A stretch of 64,000 bases of DNA from Planomicrobium stackebrandtii (GCF_030814955.1 NZ_JAUSWB010000006.1:62001-126000); one strand, 5' to 3'; positions 50,547 through 59,990 are shown, counted from the first letter of the stretch. Numbers and translations are program-made. The notes: generated by a model not told the origin, from the letters alone.

Positions 50547-51818
50547 TTAGCTGCCGACGACAAATTCCTGGTAGCGGTCGTAATCTTCGTGGCTCAATTC
50601 TACTTTCAGCACTGTGCCTTCTTCTTCGTATTCCGTTTCAAGAATACTGGCTTGTTCATTCAAATAAGCGACAATGTCGCCGCGATCAAATGGGATGACC
50701 ATCCGGCATGTGACGTAATCTGCGAAAATTCTTTTCCTGACGACTTCCAGCAATTCGTCGAGTCCTTTGCCTTCTTTTGCCGCAATCCACACGCCATCTC
50801 CGGTTACTGCCGGATAACGGACGCCTGCAAGATCTGATTTATTGTAAACATACAGCGTTGGCACATTCTCCACTCCAACAGCCTGCAAAGTCAAATTTGT
50901 CACTTCCATCATATAGCGGTGTTCTTCGTTGGAAACATCCACTACATGCAGCAGCAAGTCCGCATTTCGCGCTTCCTCCAGTGTGGAACGGAACGCTTTT
51001 ACCAAGTGATGCGGCAGTTTGCTGACAAAGCCAACGGTATCTGTCAGCAGGAAGCTTTTATTGTCTTCCAGGCGGATCTGGCGGACAGAAGTTTCGAGTG
51101 TTGCGAACAGCATATCTTTTTCAAATACCTGCTTCTCTTCGTTTTGTCCGGTTTTCTCCAACAAGCCGTTCATGATTGTCGACTTTCCGGCGTTCGTATA
51201 GCCGACCAGCGAGACGACAGGCATGCCCTTTTTCGTGCGCTGCTTGCGCTGCGTGACTCGTTGGTCTTTAATATGCTCCAGTTCTTTGTGCAGTTTTGAA
51301 ATCTGTTCTTCAATTTTCCGGCGATCCAGCTCCAGCTTGGTTTCACCAGCTCCGCGGTTGGCTACGCCTCCGCTGCTGCTTCCCCCTTGGCGGCCAAGCG
51401 ATGCACGCAGGCCAATTAAGCGTGGCAGCATATATTGAAGCTGCGCCAGCTCGACCTGGACTTGTGCTTCACGTGTTTTTGCACGCCGCGAAAAAATATC
51501 CAGAATCAGCATGGTCCGGTCAATCACTTTGCATTCCAGGTCTTCTTCGAGGTTCCGGATCTGCGATGGCGACAACTCATCATTAAAGATCACGAGGTTT
51601 GCATCTGCCTCTTCATAGAAAGCTTTGATTTCTTCCACTTTACCGCTTCCGACATAATGTGAAGGGTTGATGCGATCCAAATTTTGTGTGATTTCACCGG
51701 CTACTTCCACATTGCAGGCTTCTGCTAAATTATGCAATTCTTCCATGCCATATGCGAAATGAAGATCTTTTTGAAGCTGGACACCGACAATGACCGCTTT
51801 TTCTTGTAATTCATCCAT
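50547..51818 (-). CDS. hflX: GTPase HflX
   Basis: 423 aa ribosome-associated GTPase that can split stalled or stressed ribosomes. N-terminal HflX domain with NPSHYVGSGKVEEI and NDELSPSQIRNLEEDLECKVIDRT; linker GASLGRQGGSSSGGVANRGAGETKLELDRR; G domain with G1 GYTNAGKST, G3 DTVGFV and G4 NKSDL. AGGAGG lies 9 nt before the ATG. Confidence 0.95.
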   Translation of the reverse strand: MDELQEKAVIVGVQLQKDLHFAYGMEELHNLAEACNVEVAGEITQNLDRINPSHYVGSGKVEEIKAFYEEADANLVIFNDELSPSQIRNLEEDLECKVIDRTMLILDIFSRRAKTREAQVQVELAQLQYMLPRLIGLRASLGRQGGSSSGGVANRGAGETKLELDRRKIEEQISKLHKELEHIKDQRVTQRKQRTKKGMPVVSLVGYTNAGKSTIMNGLLEKTGQNEEKQVFEKDMLFATLETSVRQIRLEDNKSFLLTDTVGFVSKLPHHLVKAFRSTLEEARNADLLLHVVDVSNEEHRYMMEVTNLTLQAVGVENVPTLYVYNKSDLAGVRYPAVTGDGVWIAAKEGKGLDELLEVVRKRIFADYVTCRMVIPFDRGDIVAYLNEQASILETEYEEEGTVLKVELSHEDYDRYQEFVVGS

Positions 51819-51896
51819 TTATCATGTCCTCCTAATTCAGGAAAGAAAAATTCCTTTTCGATTCCCCTATTTTACCACAGTTCTTCTGAAGCCCCA

Positions 51897-52610
51897 CTAC
51901 AGCTGGGGCAACCAATACTGCCCTTGTTCGAATTCCACCTTATTTACACCTTGTGCAAAATGAACTTCCTCAAGACGTTCTTTCGGAAGATCGGTTTTTC
52001 TGAATTCGATGCGGCAGTTTTCAAGTTCCAGACTCCCGCCCAGAAGTTTTTGCCATGTACTCGCGGCTTCCTCTGGATTCCATACCCCAAACACACAGCG
52101 TTCAATTGCCAGTTCTTTATTTGATTCTTGAATTGCGCCATTTTCCTTAAGGTTCTTGTAGCGCTCCTGGTCCGTTTCCTGCCATTCAATAAAAAATGGG
52201 GAAGGCAGGCGGGCTGATGCCTCTTCTTTAATGAACAGCATTTTCCATTTGATCAGCTGTCCGGCTTCAGTCCGGCGCTCGGCATCCAGAACTCCAGACG
52301 TGGTGAATCCGCGGCCGTTTAAGTCATCGTTTACTGACTCGATATTGTCGGTGCGCAAGCAAACCGTCCCAAACCCCACTTGGTCATAGAGCAGCTGCCG
52401 GGTCAACGGATGATCAGCCTGAGCAGCAACTTGCTCTTTCTCAACTGACAGCCATTCGATATAGCAATCCTTTACATACAAAAGTGCATTATGCGTTCCC
52501 CAGTTTATATGTTGCCCTCCAACAGCTGCATAAAATCCTTGTTCCTTCCACAGGGTTGCAGCTTCCTGCGGATTTTTGCGGACGAAATGAACAATATGAT
52601 CCAATTTCAT
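51897..52610 (-). CDS. Glyoxalase-like (VOC) domain protein
   Basis: 237 aa. N-terminal MKLDHIVHFVRKNPQEAATLWKEQGFYAAVGGQHINWGTHNALLYVKDCYIEWLSVE is the glyoxalase_3 type VOC pattern (His and Glu metal ligands in LDHIVHF and YIEWLS). The C-terminal half appears to be a second, more divergent module. No substrate can be named. GAGGTGC before the ATG at 52610 fixes the start; the frame extends upstream without support. Confidence 0.87.
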   Translation of the reverse strand: MKLDHIVHFVRKNPQEAATLWKEQGFYAAVGGQHINWGTHNALLYVKDCYIEWLSVEKEQVAAQADHPLTRQLLYDQVGFGTVCLRTDNIESVNDDLNGRGFTTSGVLDAERRTEAGQLIKWKMLFIKEEASARLPSPFFIEWQETDQERYKNLKENGAIQESNKELAIERCVFGVWNPEEAASTWQKLLGGSLELENCRIEFRKTDLPKERLEEVHFAQGVNKVEFEQGQYWLPQL

Positions 52611-52805
52611 AAAGCACCTCACAATTTTTGTCATGCTATACCGTTCGCCATCTGTAACCCAGTCTCCTCCAAGCAAAGAAAGTAAAAAACTGGCACCAGA
52701 AAACCTATGATTTTAGCAGGAACTTTGGTTTTTTTACCATAATGGGTGGTTTTTATCCCGCATATTCGGTAGGGTAAACTATAGAAAAACTTATAGGAGG
52801 TCACG

Positions 52806-54356
52806 ATGGATAAAAAAATGTTGAAAAATCCCGTATTTATAGTATCCGCCGCCGTTATTCTTATACTGGTTATTTTAGGTGCGGCGACCCCAGTTCAGTT
52901 CGGGGAAGTAGCGGGGAGCTTATTCAGTTTCACTACCTTAAACTTTGGCTGGTTCTACTTGCTGGCTGTCTTTGTCATTACCCTCTTCCTTATTATCATC
53001 GCATTGTCCAAATATGGCGGCATTCGGCTTGGAGCTGACAGCGACCGTCCGGAATTCCCCTTCTTTACTTGGATCGGCATGCTGTTTTCTGCCGGATTCG
53101 GAGCTGGCCTTGTGTTTTGGGGCGTAGCTGAACCGATGAGCCATTTTTTCACCACCCCTTTTGGCGATGAAGCACAAACACCGGAAGCTGCGAAAATCGC
53201 TATGGGCTACTCGTTTTTCCACTGGGGCATCAGCCAATGGTCGGTATTTGCCATTGTCGGGCTCGTCATCGGGTTTCTTCAATTCCGAAAAAAGAAACCT
53301 GGCCTGGTTTCTACAGCTCTTGAGCCGGTGCTCGGCAGCAAGCCTTTGATCAAACACTCAATCGATTCGCTTGCGGTCATCGCGACCGTCATGGGAATTG
53401 CGACATCTCTTGGACTGGGCGTTCTTCAGATGAATGGCGGACTGAATGCCGTATTCGGTATCGACAACGCCTTCCCGATACAGCTTGGCATTATCGCTGT
53501 TATGTTTGTGGCATATACTTTATCTTCTTCAACCGGACTGAAAAAAGGAATTGCGTACTTAAGCAATTTAAACCTTGGACTCGCTTTGGTACTGATGGTA
53601 TTTGTCTTTATTGCCGGACCGACTGTCTTCATCATGGAGACCTTTACATTGGCAATGGGCGATTACATCACCAACTTTGTGTCCTATAGTCTGCGCCTTG
53701 AACCTTATGCAGATGGCGATTGGGTGCAGGGATGGACAATCTTCTATTGGGCCTGGGCAATTGCTTGGTCTCCATTCGTTGGCGCATTTGTCGCACGTGT
53801 CTCAAGAGGACGGACGATCCGCGAATTCGTAATGGGTGTACTCGTCATTCCGCCGGCTATCGCTTGCCTGTGGATTGCGGTCTTTGGCGGCACGGCACTT
53901 TGGTATGATATCAATCAGGGTACTGGAATTGCCGAAGCTGTTGATAATGACCTGACATCGGCTCTGTTCCAAACTTTCGGAGTGCTGCCATTGACGACCA
54001 TTATGTCGGTTCTTGCCATTCTGCTGATTTTCACTTTCTTAGTGACTTCTGCTGACTCAGCTACTTACATCCTGGCTTCAATGACCAGCTACGGAAGCTT
54101 GAATCCGCCAACAGCGTTTAAAATTGTTTGGGGTATTCTGATGTCTGCAATTGCTGCAGTTCTGCTGTATGCAGGCGGACTGGAAGCTCTTCAAACAGCT
54201 TCTCTCATATCGGCTCTGCCGTTTACCGTACTGCTCGTATTGATGCTTTGGTCCTTCACTAAAATCATTCGCACAGAATCACCGCCAATTCGAAAATCCG
54301 AATTGCAGCGATTCAAGCGCATGGAACAGGAAGCCCGCAAGCAGCGCAACAAATAA
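52806..54356 (+). CDS. BCCT-family betaine/choline transporter (OpuD-like)
   Basis: 516 aa, twelve spans. Substrate-site block WTIFYWAWAIAWSPFVGAFVARVSRGRTIREFVMG and the glycine stretch GAGLVFWGVAEPMSHF are diagnostic. It imports glycine betaine or a related solute with sodium. The basic C-terminus (KSELQRFKRMEQEARKQRNK) resembles the osmosensing tails of BetP/OpuD. ATAGGAGG before the ATG. Single gene; with opuC-like and putP genes it points to a salt-tolerant cell. Confidence 0.93.
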   Translation: MDKKMLKNPVFIVSAAVILILVILGAATPVQFGEVAGSLFSFTTLNFGWFYLLAVFVITLFLIIIALSKYGGIRLGADSDRPEFPFFTWIGMLFSAGFGAGLVFWGVAEPMSHFFTTPFGDEAQTPEAAKIAMGYSFFHWGISQWSVFAIVGLVIGFLQFRKKKPGLVSTALEPVLGSKPLIKHSIDSLAVIATVMGIATSLGLGVLQMNGGLNAVFGIDNAFPIQLGIIAVMFVAYTLSSSTGLKKGIAYLSNLNLGLALVLMVFVFIAGPTVFIMETFTLAMGDYITNFVSYSLRLEPYADGDWVQGWTIFYWAWAIAWSPFVGAFVARVSRGRTIREFVMGVLVIPPAIACLWIAVFGGTALWYDINQGTGIAEAVDNDLTSALFQTFGVLPLTTIMSVLAILLIFTFLVTSADSATYILASMTSYGSLNPPTAFKIVWGILMSAIAAVLLYAGGLEALQTASLISALPFTVLLVLMLWSFTKIIRTESPPIRKSELQRFKRMEQEARKQRNK

Positions 54357-54367
54357 CCGAATCAATG

Positions 54368-54416
54368 AAAAAAAGCGTACGGCCCTTCCAGTTGGAAGGG
54401 CCGTACGCCTTTTTGT
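54368..54416. terminator. Bidirectional terminator between BCCT and putP genes
   Basis: AAAAAAAGCGTACGGCCCTT / AAGGGCCGTACGCCTTTTTG perfect stem around CCAGTTGG. Confidence 0.9.
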
Positions 54417-54424
54417 TTAGAGTG

Positions 54425-55945
54425 TTATTTGTCTTCGTTGATCAATCGAACCGTTTCATCAAATTCTTTGTCAATTTGTGCATCCGGTTTATAAGTTACA
54501 AGGCTGACAAGCCATGTAACAAGCAGGCACAGGAAGAAACCTGGAATGATTTCGTAGACACTGCCGATGAAATTCGTTGTTGCAGTTGCTCCAGGTTCGT
54601 CTGCAGCAGTACCAATCAAATCCCACACGATAACTGTTACAGCACCAACAATCATTCCGGCCAAAGCACCTTTTGAAGTAAGCTTGCGCCAGAATAGAGA
54701 CAGTAGAATGATTGGTCCGAACGCGGCACCAAATCCTGCCCACGCATAAGCGACCAGACCTAAAATGGTGTTGTTTTGCTCCCATGCAAGATATGCAGCA
54801 ATTATGGCGATAACCGCTACAGCAATACGGCTCAAATTCACATAGCCTTTCGGCGATGCTTCTTTCTTGAAAGCAATCTTGTACAGATCTTCAATCAATG
54901 CAGATGAACTGACCAGCAGCTGAGAAGAAATCGTACTCATAACAGCTGCCAGAACAGCTGCCAATACAAATCCAGCAATAAATGGATGGAACAGGATTTG
55001 GCTCAAGTCAAGAAAGACCGATTCTGGATCCACTAAAGTTGCTGAAGGATTTTGTTGGAAGTAAGCAATCCCGACAAGCGCTGTTGCCGTTGCTCCAAGA
55101 AGACTGAAAATCATCCAGCCCATACCGATGCGGCGGGCTACACGAACTTCCTTCAAAGTTTTAATTGCCATAAAACGAACGATGATATGCGGTTGGCCAA
55201 AATAACCAAGACCCCAAGCTACAGCGGAGATAACTCCGATTGTAGAGGCTCCAGAAACAAGGCTCATCATGTTCGGATCTACTTCACGAATACTGGCAGC
55301 TGTTTCGCCAAATCCGCCTGTAGCAAAAATCCCAACTGCCGGAACTGCGATCAACGCCAACACCATCATGATGCCCTGGACAAAATCCGTATAGCTGACA
55401 GCTAAAAATCCGCCGAACAGCGTATAGGCTACAACAACAATCGACCCTAAAACAAGGCCTAAATGATAGTCCATGCCGAACGAGCTCTGGAAGAATAATC
55501 CAGATGCAACCATTCCGGAAGAAACGTAGAACGTGAAAAAGATCAAGATAATAATTCCCGATACAATTCTCAACAACCGTGATTTATCTTTTAAGCGGTT
55601 CTCAAGAAAACTTGGAATGGTAATCGAGTCGCTCGTGACGAATGAATAAATCCGTAAGCGCGGCGCAACAAAGTACCAGTTTAAAAAGGCACCCACTGTC
55701 AGTCCAATGGCGATCCATACCTCAACCAATCCTCCGAGGTAAATAGCACCAGGCAAACCGAGCAAAAGCCATCCGGACATATCCGATGCACCGGCACTGA
55801 GTGCTGCAACTGCTGGCCCAAGACCCCTCCCACCAAGCATGTAGTCGGATAAATCGGCAGTTTTTCGATAAGCATACCAGCCGATAAAGAGCATGGCTGC
55901 AAGATAAATAGCTAAAGCAATGATTTGATATGTAGTATCTGTCAT
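54425..55945 (-). CDS. putP: Sodium/proline symporter (PutP/OpuE type)
   Basis: 506 aa, thirteen spans, solute:sodium symporter family. SAGASDMSGWLLLGLPGA (sodium site), GWYAYRKTADLSDYMLGGRGLGPAVAALSA and AVLAAVMSTISSQLLVSSSALIEDLYK are the characteristic blocks. It takes up proline with sodium for osmoprotection or nutrition. Cannot tell OpuE from PutP by sequence alone; no proline catabolic genes are next to it, which favours the osmoprotective role. Confidence 0.93.
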   Translation of the reverse strand: MTDTTYQIIALAIYLAAMLFIGWYAYRKTADLSDYMLGGRGLGPAVAALSAGASDMSGWLLLGLPGAIYLGGLVEVWIAIGLTVGAFLNWYFVAPRLRIYSFVTSDSITIPSFLENRLKDKSRLLRIVSGIIILIFFTFYVSSGMVASGLFFQSSFGMDYHLGLVLGSIVVVAYTLFGGFLAVSYTDFVQGIMMVLALIAVPAVGIFATGGFGETAASIREVDPNMMSLVSGASTIGVISAVAWGLGYFGQPHIIVRFMAIKTLKEVRVARRIGMGWMIFSLLGATATALVGIAYFQQNPSATLVDPESVFLDLSQILFHPFIAGFVLAAVLAAVMSTISSQLLVSSSALIEDLYKIAFKKEASPKGYVNLSRIAVAVIAIIAAYLAWEQNNTILGLVAYAWAGFGAAFGPIILLSLFWRKLTSKGALAGMIVGAVTVIVWDLIGTAADEPGATATTNFIGSVYEIIPGFFLCLLVTWLVSLVTYKPDAQIDKEFDETVRLINEDK

Positions 55946-56056
55946 TTTATCCCCTCCTTGTTTAACAGTGTAACATCATTGACACTTTTTAAAAGTCCCA
56001 TTTTCGGTTTTACTGCCCGTCCAATCGGGGAAAAGAATCTCAAGGAGGAGATTATG

Positions 56057-56419
56057 ATGCCATGGAGCAAAAATGATTATCCGGATTCGTTTAAAAACTT
56101 GGACAATGCAGTCCGCAGCAAAGCCATTGAAATCGCAAATGCATTGCTTCGTGATGGCTACGAGGAAGGCCGCGCCATACCTATTGCTTTGGACCGTGCA
56201 AAACAAAGTGTAACGGGAGACGAAGAGCGGCCGATCTACGAGATCAGAAAACATGACGAAGGGTGGCAACTAAAGAAAAAAGACAGCAAAAAAGCCATCC
56301 TGATCGAAGAAACAAAGGATAGCCTGATGGGCGAAGCCAAACGCTACGTCAACAAAAATCATGGAGAACTCCACATTTACAACGAAGATGATTCCCTTTC
56401 CGACACGCTTTATGAATAA
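56057..56419 (+). CDS. YdaT-like protein with DUF2188 domain
   Basis: About 120 aa. N-terminal MPWSKNDYPDSFKNLDNAVRSKAIEIANALLRDGYEEGRAIPIALDRAK matches B. subtilis YdaT (sigmaB general stress), followed by a DUF2188 segment (HDEGWQLKKKDSKKAILIEETKDSLMGEAKRYVNKNHGELHIYNEDD). AAGGAGGAG suits the second of two adjacent ATGs (56057); 56054 is the alternative. Earlier in-frame codons have no signals. Confidence 0.88.
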   Translation: MPWSKNDYPDSFKNLDNAVRSKAIEIANALLRDGYEEGRAIPIALDRAKQSVTGDEERPIYEIRKHDEGWQLKKKDSKKAILIEETKDSLMGEAKRYVNKNHGELHIYNEDDSLSDTLYE

Positions 56420-56431
56420 CTCCCGAACACT

Positions 56432-56464
56432 AAAACGCCGCTGTCAGCCGACAGCAGCGTTTTA
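56432..56464. terminator. Bidirectional terminator between ydaT-like gene and desR
   Basis: AAAACGCCGCTGTC and GACAGCAGCGTTTTA around AGCC; it overlaps the desR stop region. Confidence 0.85.
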
Positions 56465-57061
56465 TTTGAACCAGCCTTTTTCTTTGAAACGGGATATGGC
56501 TTCAATCCGGTTCCCGACCTCGAGCTTGTCCAGAATGGTTGAGATATAATTGCGGACAGTACCTGTAGTGATAAACAGTTCTTTGGCAATTTCTTTCGTG
56601 CTGCGCCCTTCGGCGATCAATTCCATAACTTGGCTTTCCCGTTCGGTTAATGGGTTTTCGTCAGCATAGGCCAAATCCACAAGCTCTGGTGCATAAATAC
56701 GGCGCCCATCCATGATTGTCCGTATGGATGTAGCAAGGTCTTCACTTGGGCTGTCTTTCAGCAAATATCCGCTGACTCCCGCTTTTCTTGCGCGCTCAAA
56801 ATAGCCTGAACGTGCGAACGTGGTCAAAATGATGATTTTGCAAGGATGTTCTTTCAGAATTTCTGCAGCATCCAAACCACTTTTTAATGGCATTTCGATG
56901 TCCATAATGCAAATATCAGGCTGCAGCTTTTCCACAAGCTCAATGACCTCTTCTCCATTTGCCGCTTTGCCAACCACTTCCAGATCCTCTTCCAGATCCA
57001 ATAACGAACCTAAAGCTCCCAGCATCATCCGCTGATCTTCTGCTAATACGATTCGAATCAT
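56462..57061 (-). CDS. desR: Response regulator DesR
   Basis: 199 aa, NarL/LuxR family. Receiver with phospho-acceptor Asp54 (DICIMDIEMPLKSG), Thr/Lys switch residues (LTTFAR, LLKD), and C-terminal HTH NPLTERESQVMELIAEGRSTKEIAKELFITTGTVRNYISTILDKLEVGNRIEAI. Beside a DesK-like kinase and a des gene, it should activate the desaturase at low temperature. Start overlaps desK by four bases. Confidence 0.92.
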   Translation of the reverse strand: MIRIVLAEDQRMMLGALGSLLDLEEDLEVVGKAANGEEVIELVEKLQPDICIMDIEMPLKSGLDAAEILKEHPCKIIILTTFARSGYFERARKAGVSGYLLKDSPSEDLATSIRTIMDGRRIYAPELVDLAYADENPLTERESQVMELIAEGRSTKEIAKELFITTGTVRNYISTILDKLEVGNRIEAISRFKEKGWFK

Positions 57062-58194
57062 TTCACCGCCTCCTTTGAACTATATAAAATTACATTCGGC
57101 ACCCGGATATTCAGCGTAGTGCCATCCATTTCTTTAATATCGACTGAACCATTCACAAATTCCAAACGCTCCCGCATCCCTGCCAGTCCGTTCCCCTGCA
57201 AGGAAGTGTTTCCTTCCGGGAACCCTTTGCCGTCATCCTGCACCTGAACTAAAATCTCTTCCGGATTTTGCTTGATCAAAACGCTGCAGCGTACAGCACC
57301 GCTGTGTTTGACAACGTTTGTCACGGCCTCTTTCAAACACATGCTGAGGACATTCTCCACCAAGAGCGGTGTATTGGTCAGCTGTGGTGAACCGTAAAAC
57401 ACAAAATCGATTTCTGCAGCACTTAAAATTTGCTGAATGCGCAGCAATTCTTCATCCAATTTGGTGCCGCGCATATTTGAGACCAGCTCTCTGACTTCCT
57501 TTAAAGCAGTACGGGCTGTCTGCCGGACATCGTTGATTTCATTTAAAGCAGATTCTGGATTCCGGTAAATTAGTTTGCCCGCCAAATCACTTTTCAAACC
57601 GATCAGTGACAATTTCTGCCCCAGTGTATCGTGAAGATCACGCGCAATCCGTTCCCGCTCTTCGATGATGACCAGCTGGGAAATCCGCTTATTGGCATCT
57701 TCCAGCTGACCTTCCAGCTTTTCCCGCTTGTTGCGGTTATAAGTATTGAAAGGCAAAAGAATTACTCCTAATACACTGAGCACGATAAATGGCAGCTGTG
57801 AAACGTATAGTTCACTGTGTTCAAAAAAGCCGAATACGACAGCCGTAATCGTTGTTCCGATATGGATGCCATAAATTATGAAAAAACCGACTTTGCTGCG
57901 CAAGTTCCCAATGAAAAAGGCAACAAAAATCGAGAGATAGACGTAGCCGAACAACAGGATCATCCCAATATTGATCGCCATTTCAAAGCTCACCCAAACA
58001 TAGACAAAGCCGGTTCTTGAATTGAAAGAAAGCCGATATGCGATGAAGAATAGCAGCAAAAGCAAAATGCCGAAAATAATTTCAGGCATCAAAGAAGATC
58101 GGAAAATAAAGAAAAACGGTAAAATACAAAAGATCACCCAAGCGTATAGGCTCAGCCAAGGATTTTTAGGGAATATTTGATACCAGCTGTGCAT
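57058..58194 (-). CDS. desK: Membrane-fluidity sensor histidine kinase DesK
   Basis: 378 aa. Four to five N-terminal spans (residues about 10-150) form the thermosensor; then coiled coil NRNKREKLEGQLEDANKRISQLVIIEERERIARDLHDTLGQKLSLIGLKSDLA with the phospho-His, and an HPK7 ATPase (CLKEAVTNVVKHS, VQDDGKGF, GNGLAGMRERLEF). Close in layout to B. subtilis DesK (370 aa). Separated from des by about 290 bp that contain the des terminator and a dispersed element, so kinase and regulator have their own promoter. Confidence 0.92.
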   Translation of the reverse strand: MHSWYQIFPKNPWLSLYAWVIFCILPFFFIFRSSLMPEIIFGILLLLLFFIAYRLSFNSRTGFVYVWVSFEMAINIGMILLFGYVYLSIFVAFFIGNLRSKVGFFIIYGIHIGTTITAVVFGFFEHSELYVSQLPFIVLSVLGVILLPFNTYNRNKREKLEGQLEDANKRISQLVIIEERERIARDLHDTLGQKLSLIGLKSDLAGKLIYRNPESALNEINDVRQTARTALKEVRELVSNMRGTKLDEELLRIQQILSAAEIDFVFYGSPQLTNTPLLVENVLSMCLKEAVTNVVKHSGAVRCSVLIKQNPEEILVQVQDDGKGFPEGNTSLQGNGLAGMRERLEFVNGSVDIKEMDGTTLNIRVPNVILYSSKEAVK

Positions 58195-58305
58195 ACGATC
58201 CTTCGCTTCCTTTCTCTGCCTTATAAGTTAAACTAATGATTTTCGCCTGCTGATATTACGCAAATCAGCTCCACTTACCTGTAGGCGTTTCCGCTAATTC
58301 GATCC

Positions 58306-58379
58306 CTATCTTTTAGGAATACAGCAGAAAAACTTAGGCTTGCTTTCAATCTACTCCATCTCTTAGCGCAGGCGCGCCA
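58306..58379 (-). repeat. 73-bp dispersed element, copy 2
   Basis: See 43115-43187. Shared blocks TATCTTTTA, GAATACAGC, TACTCCATCTCTTAGCGC and GGCGCG; copy 2 stands about 110-185 bp upstream of desK in the same orientation relative to the downstream gene. Confidence 0.8.
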
Positions 58380-58450
58380 GAAGCGATGGTTAAAAGTTGG
58401 TTTCTTTAATTCAACTTATATAGTTTCATCATAGCAAAAAATAGGCAAAA

Positions 58451-58482
58451 GAAAAAACCATTCCGCTAAGAATGGCTTTTTG
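58451..58482 (-). terminator. Terminator of des
   Basis: On the minus strand AAAAAGCCATTC pairs with GAATGGTTTTTTC around TTAGCG, just past the stop codon. Confidence 0.85.
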
Positions 58483-58488
58483 CTTCTT

Positions 58489-59508
58489 TTACTGTTGAGC
58501 CGTTTTCGAATTGCCCAGCAAGTGTTTGATATCCCCAAATGTAACGAATGTTTTATTTGGTGCATCATACAATTTGTAGCGCAATGACTTAAGGCTCGAT
58601 TTGATGTTGATCGTTGTTGCCTGTTGAAGCGGTGGAGTAGAAACATGTGCTTTCTCCAAGTTGTAGTTAGGAACACGCGGGCTCAAGTGATGCACGTGGT
58701 GGAAACCGATGTTGCCTGTTACCCACTGCAATACTTTTGGAAGCTGGTAGTACGAGCTTCCTTCTACCGCTGCTTTCACATAATCCCATTCGTTTTCGTC
58801 TTCGAAATACGAATCTTCAAATGTGTGCTGAACGTAGAACAACCAAATACCGAATGCTCCGGCAATGAACATCGTTGTTCCTTGAACGATCAAGAATGCC
58901 TGCCAGCCGATTACCCAAATCAAAAGCGAGTAGATGGCAACTAGCGAAAAGTTGATCAAGTACGTGTTGTTGCGTTCTTTTTTGCGTGCATCTTTACGAT
59001 TGAAACGGCTTGAGATTAATACAAGGAAGAGAGGTCCAATTCCGAACATGACCAATGGATTGCGGTACATGCGGTATTTGAAACGTTCCCATTTTGAAGC
59101 TTCTACATATTCTTCTATAGTCATTACCCAAATATCGCCGACTCCACGCTTATCAAGATTACCACTTGAAGCATGGTGAATCGAGTGCTCGCGTTTCCAC
59201 TTTTCATAAGCGAAAAGTGTCATGATGCCTGTGATAGTACCGACAACTGCATTTGCTTTTTTGTTCTTAAAAAACGATCCGTGCGTGCAGTCATGGAAAA
59301 TGATGAATGTGCGGATAACGAATGCGGCGGCTACTGCTGATAACGCAATGGTCAACCAAATTGAGACATCAAGTGCTTGGTAAGCCAAGAACCATGCCAA
59401 TATAAAAGGTGGAATTGTGTTTGCTATTTGTCTTACACTTGCTTTGACATCCGCCTTTTCGAAAGGGGCGACAAATTTGCGTAACTGCGCTGTTTTTTCT
59501 CTGCTCAT
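58489..59508 (-). CDS. des: Delta-5 acyl-lipid desaturase
   Basis: 339 aa membrane di-iron enzyme that puts a cis double bond into the acyl chains of membrane lipids in the cold. The three His boxes are present: HDCTH, HSIHH and HHVHH, with four spans between them. VQHTFEDSYFEDENEWDYVKAAVEGSSYYQLPKVLQWVTGNIGFHHVHHLSPRVPNYNLE is almost the B. subtilis Des block. The frame opens at 59568, but AGGAGG precedes the ATG at 59508. A palindrome fitting a DesR site lies about 105-125 bp upstream. Confidence 0.95.
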   Translation of the reverse strand: MSREKTAQLRKFVAPFEKADVKASVRQIANTIPPFILAWFLAYQALDVSIWLTIALSAVAAAFVIRTFIIFHDCTHGSFFKNKKANAVVGTITGIMTLFAYEKWKREHSIHHASSGNLDKRGVGDIWVMTIEEYVEASKWERFKYRMYRNPLVMFGIGPLFLVLISSRFNRKDARKKERNNTYLINFSLVAIYSLLIWVIGWQAFLIVQGTTMFIAGAFGIWLFYVQHTFEDSYFEDENEWDYVKAAVEGSSYYQLPKVLQWVTGNIGFHHVHHLSPRVPNYNLEKAHVSTPPLQQATTINIKSSLKSLRYKLYDAPNKTFVTFGDIKHLLGNSKTAQQ

Positions 59509-59613
59509 GTCTTCAACTTCCTCCTCGAACGGACTTTTTCGGTCCGAATAACTTATTAACCCAATCATAAAGGGAAAACCACCTGACTATAAGACACAAA
59601 CGTCTATATTTCT

Positions 59614-59631
59614 ATATGACAGTTGTCATAT
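59614..59631 (-). promoter_or_regulatory. Candidate DesR operator upstream of des
   Basis: Perfect palindrome with 8-bp arms ATATGACA and TGTCATAT around GT, 106-123 bp upstream of the des start codon. Position and symmetry fit an activator site; DesR as reader is inferred from context. Confidence 0.6.
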
Positions 59632-59715
59632 GTTTCAGGAAATCTGCTTCTTTAAAATTACAAGCAATATGTGTATACTGAAAATAATCAGAAAAATCAG
59701 AACGGAGTGAGGCAT

Positions 59716-59946
59716 ATGACCGGTCTTGTAGCCGTCATCATGGTCTTTTCGATACCACTTGCTGGCATCATCAGCGCACATCTCCAGACGCAGGCAAAAC
59801 TTAAGCACAAAATGATTGAAACTGAACTGGAACTTGAAAAGCTGAAGCACGATAATTTTGTCATCGAAACACAGAAAATGCGCCTCGAGTTGGAACAGCT
59901 GAAATTGGAAGATGCTAAAAAAAATGAGCATCTCCTGCTGAAATAA
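59716..59946 (+). CDS. Small membrane/coiled-coil protein, PspB-like layout, 76 aa
   Basis: One N-terminal span (MTGLVAVIMVFSIPLAGIISAHL, residues 1-23) followed by an unbroken amphipathic, highly charged helix (KLKHKMIETELELEKLKHDNFVIETQKMRLELEQLKLEDAKK) that should form a coiled coil. The layout is that of the phage-shock protein PspB, but I cannot claim homology. GGAGTGAGG precedes the ATG at 59716. It diverges from des across the DesR-type operator, so the two may share control. Confidence 0.75.
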   Translation: MTGLVAVIMVFSIPLAGIISAHLQTQAKLKHKMIETELELEKLKHDNFVIETQKMRLELEQLKLEDAKKNEHLLLK

Positions 59947-59952
59947 GAGCAG

Positions 59953-59990
59953 CAAAAGACCCGTCACCTAATTGTGTGACGGGTCTTTTG
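59953..59990 (+). terminator. Terminator of the PspB-like gene
   Basis: AAAAGACCCGTCAC and GTGACGGGTCTTTT around CTAATT, 7 nt after the stop. Confidence 0.9.
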
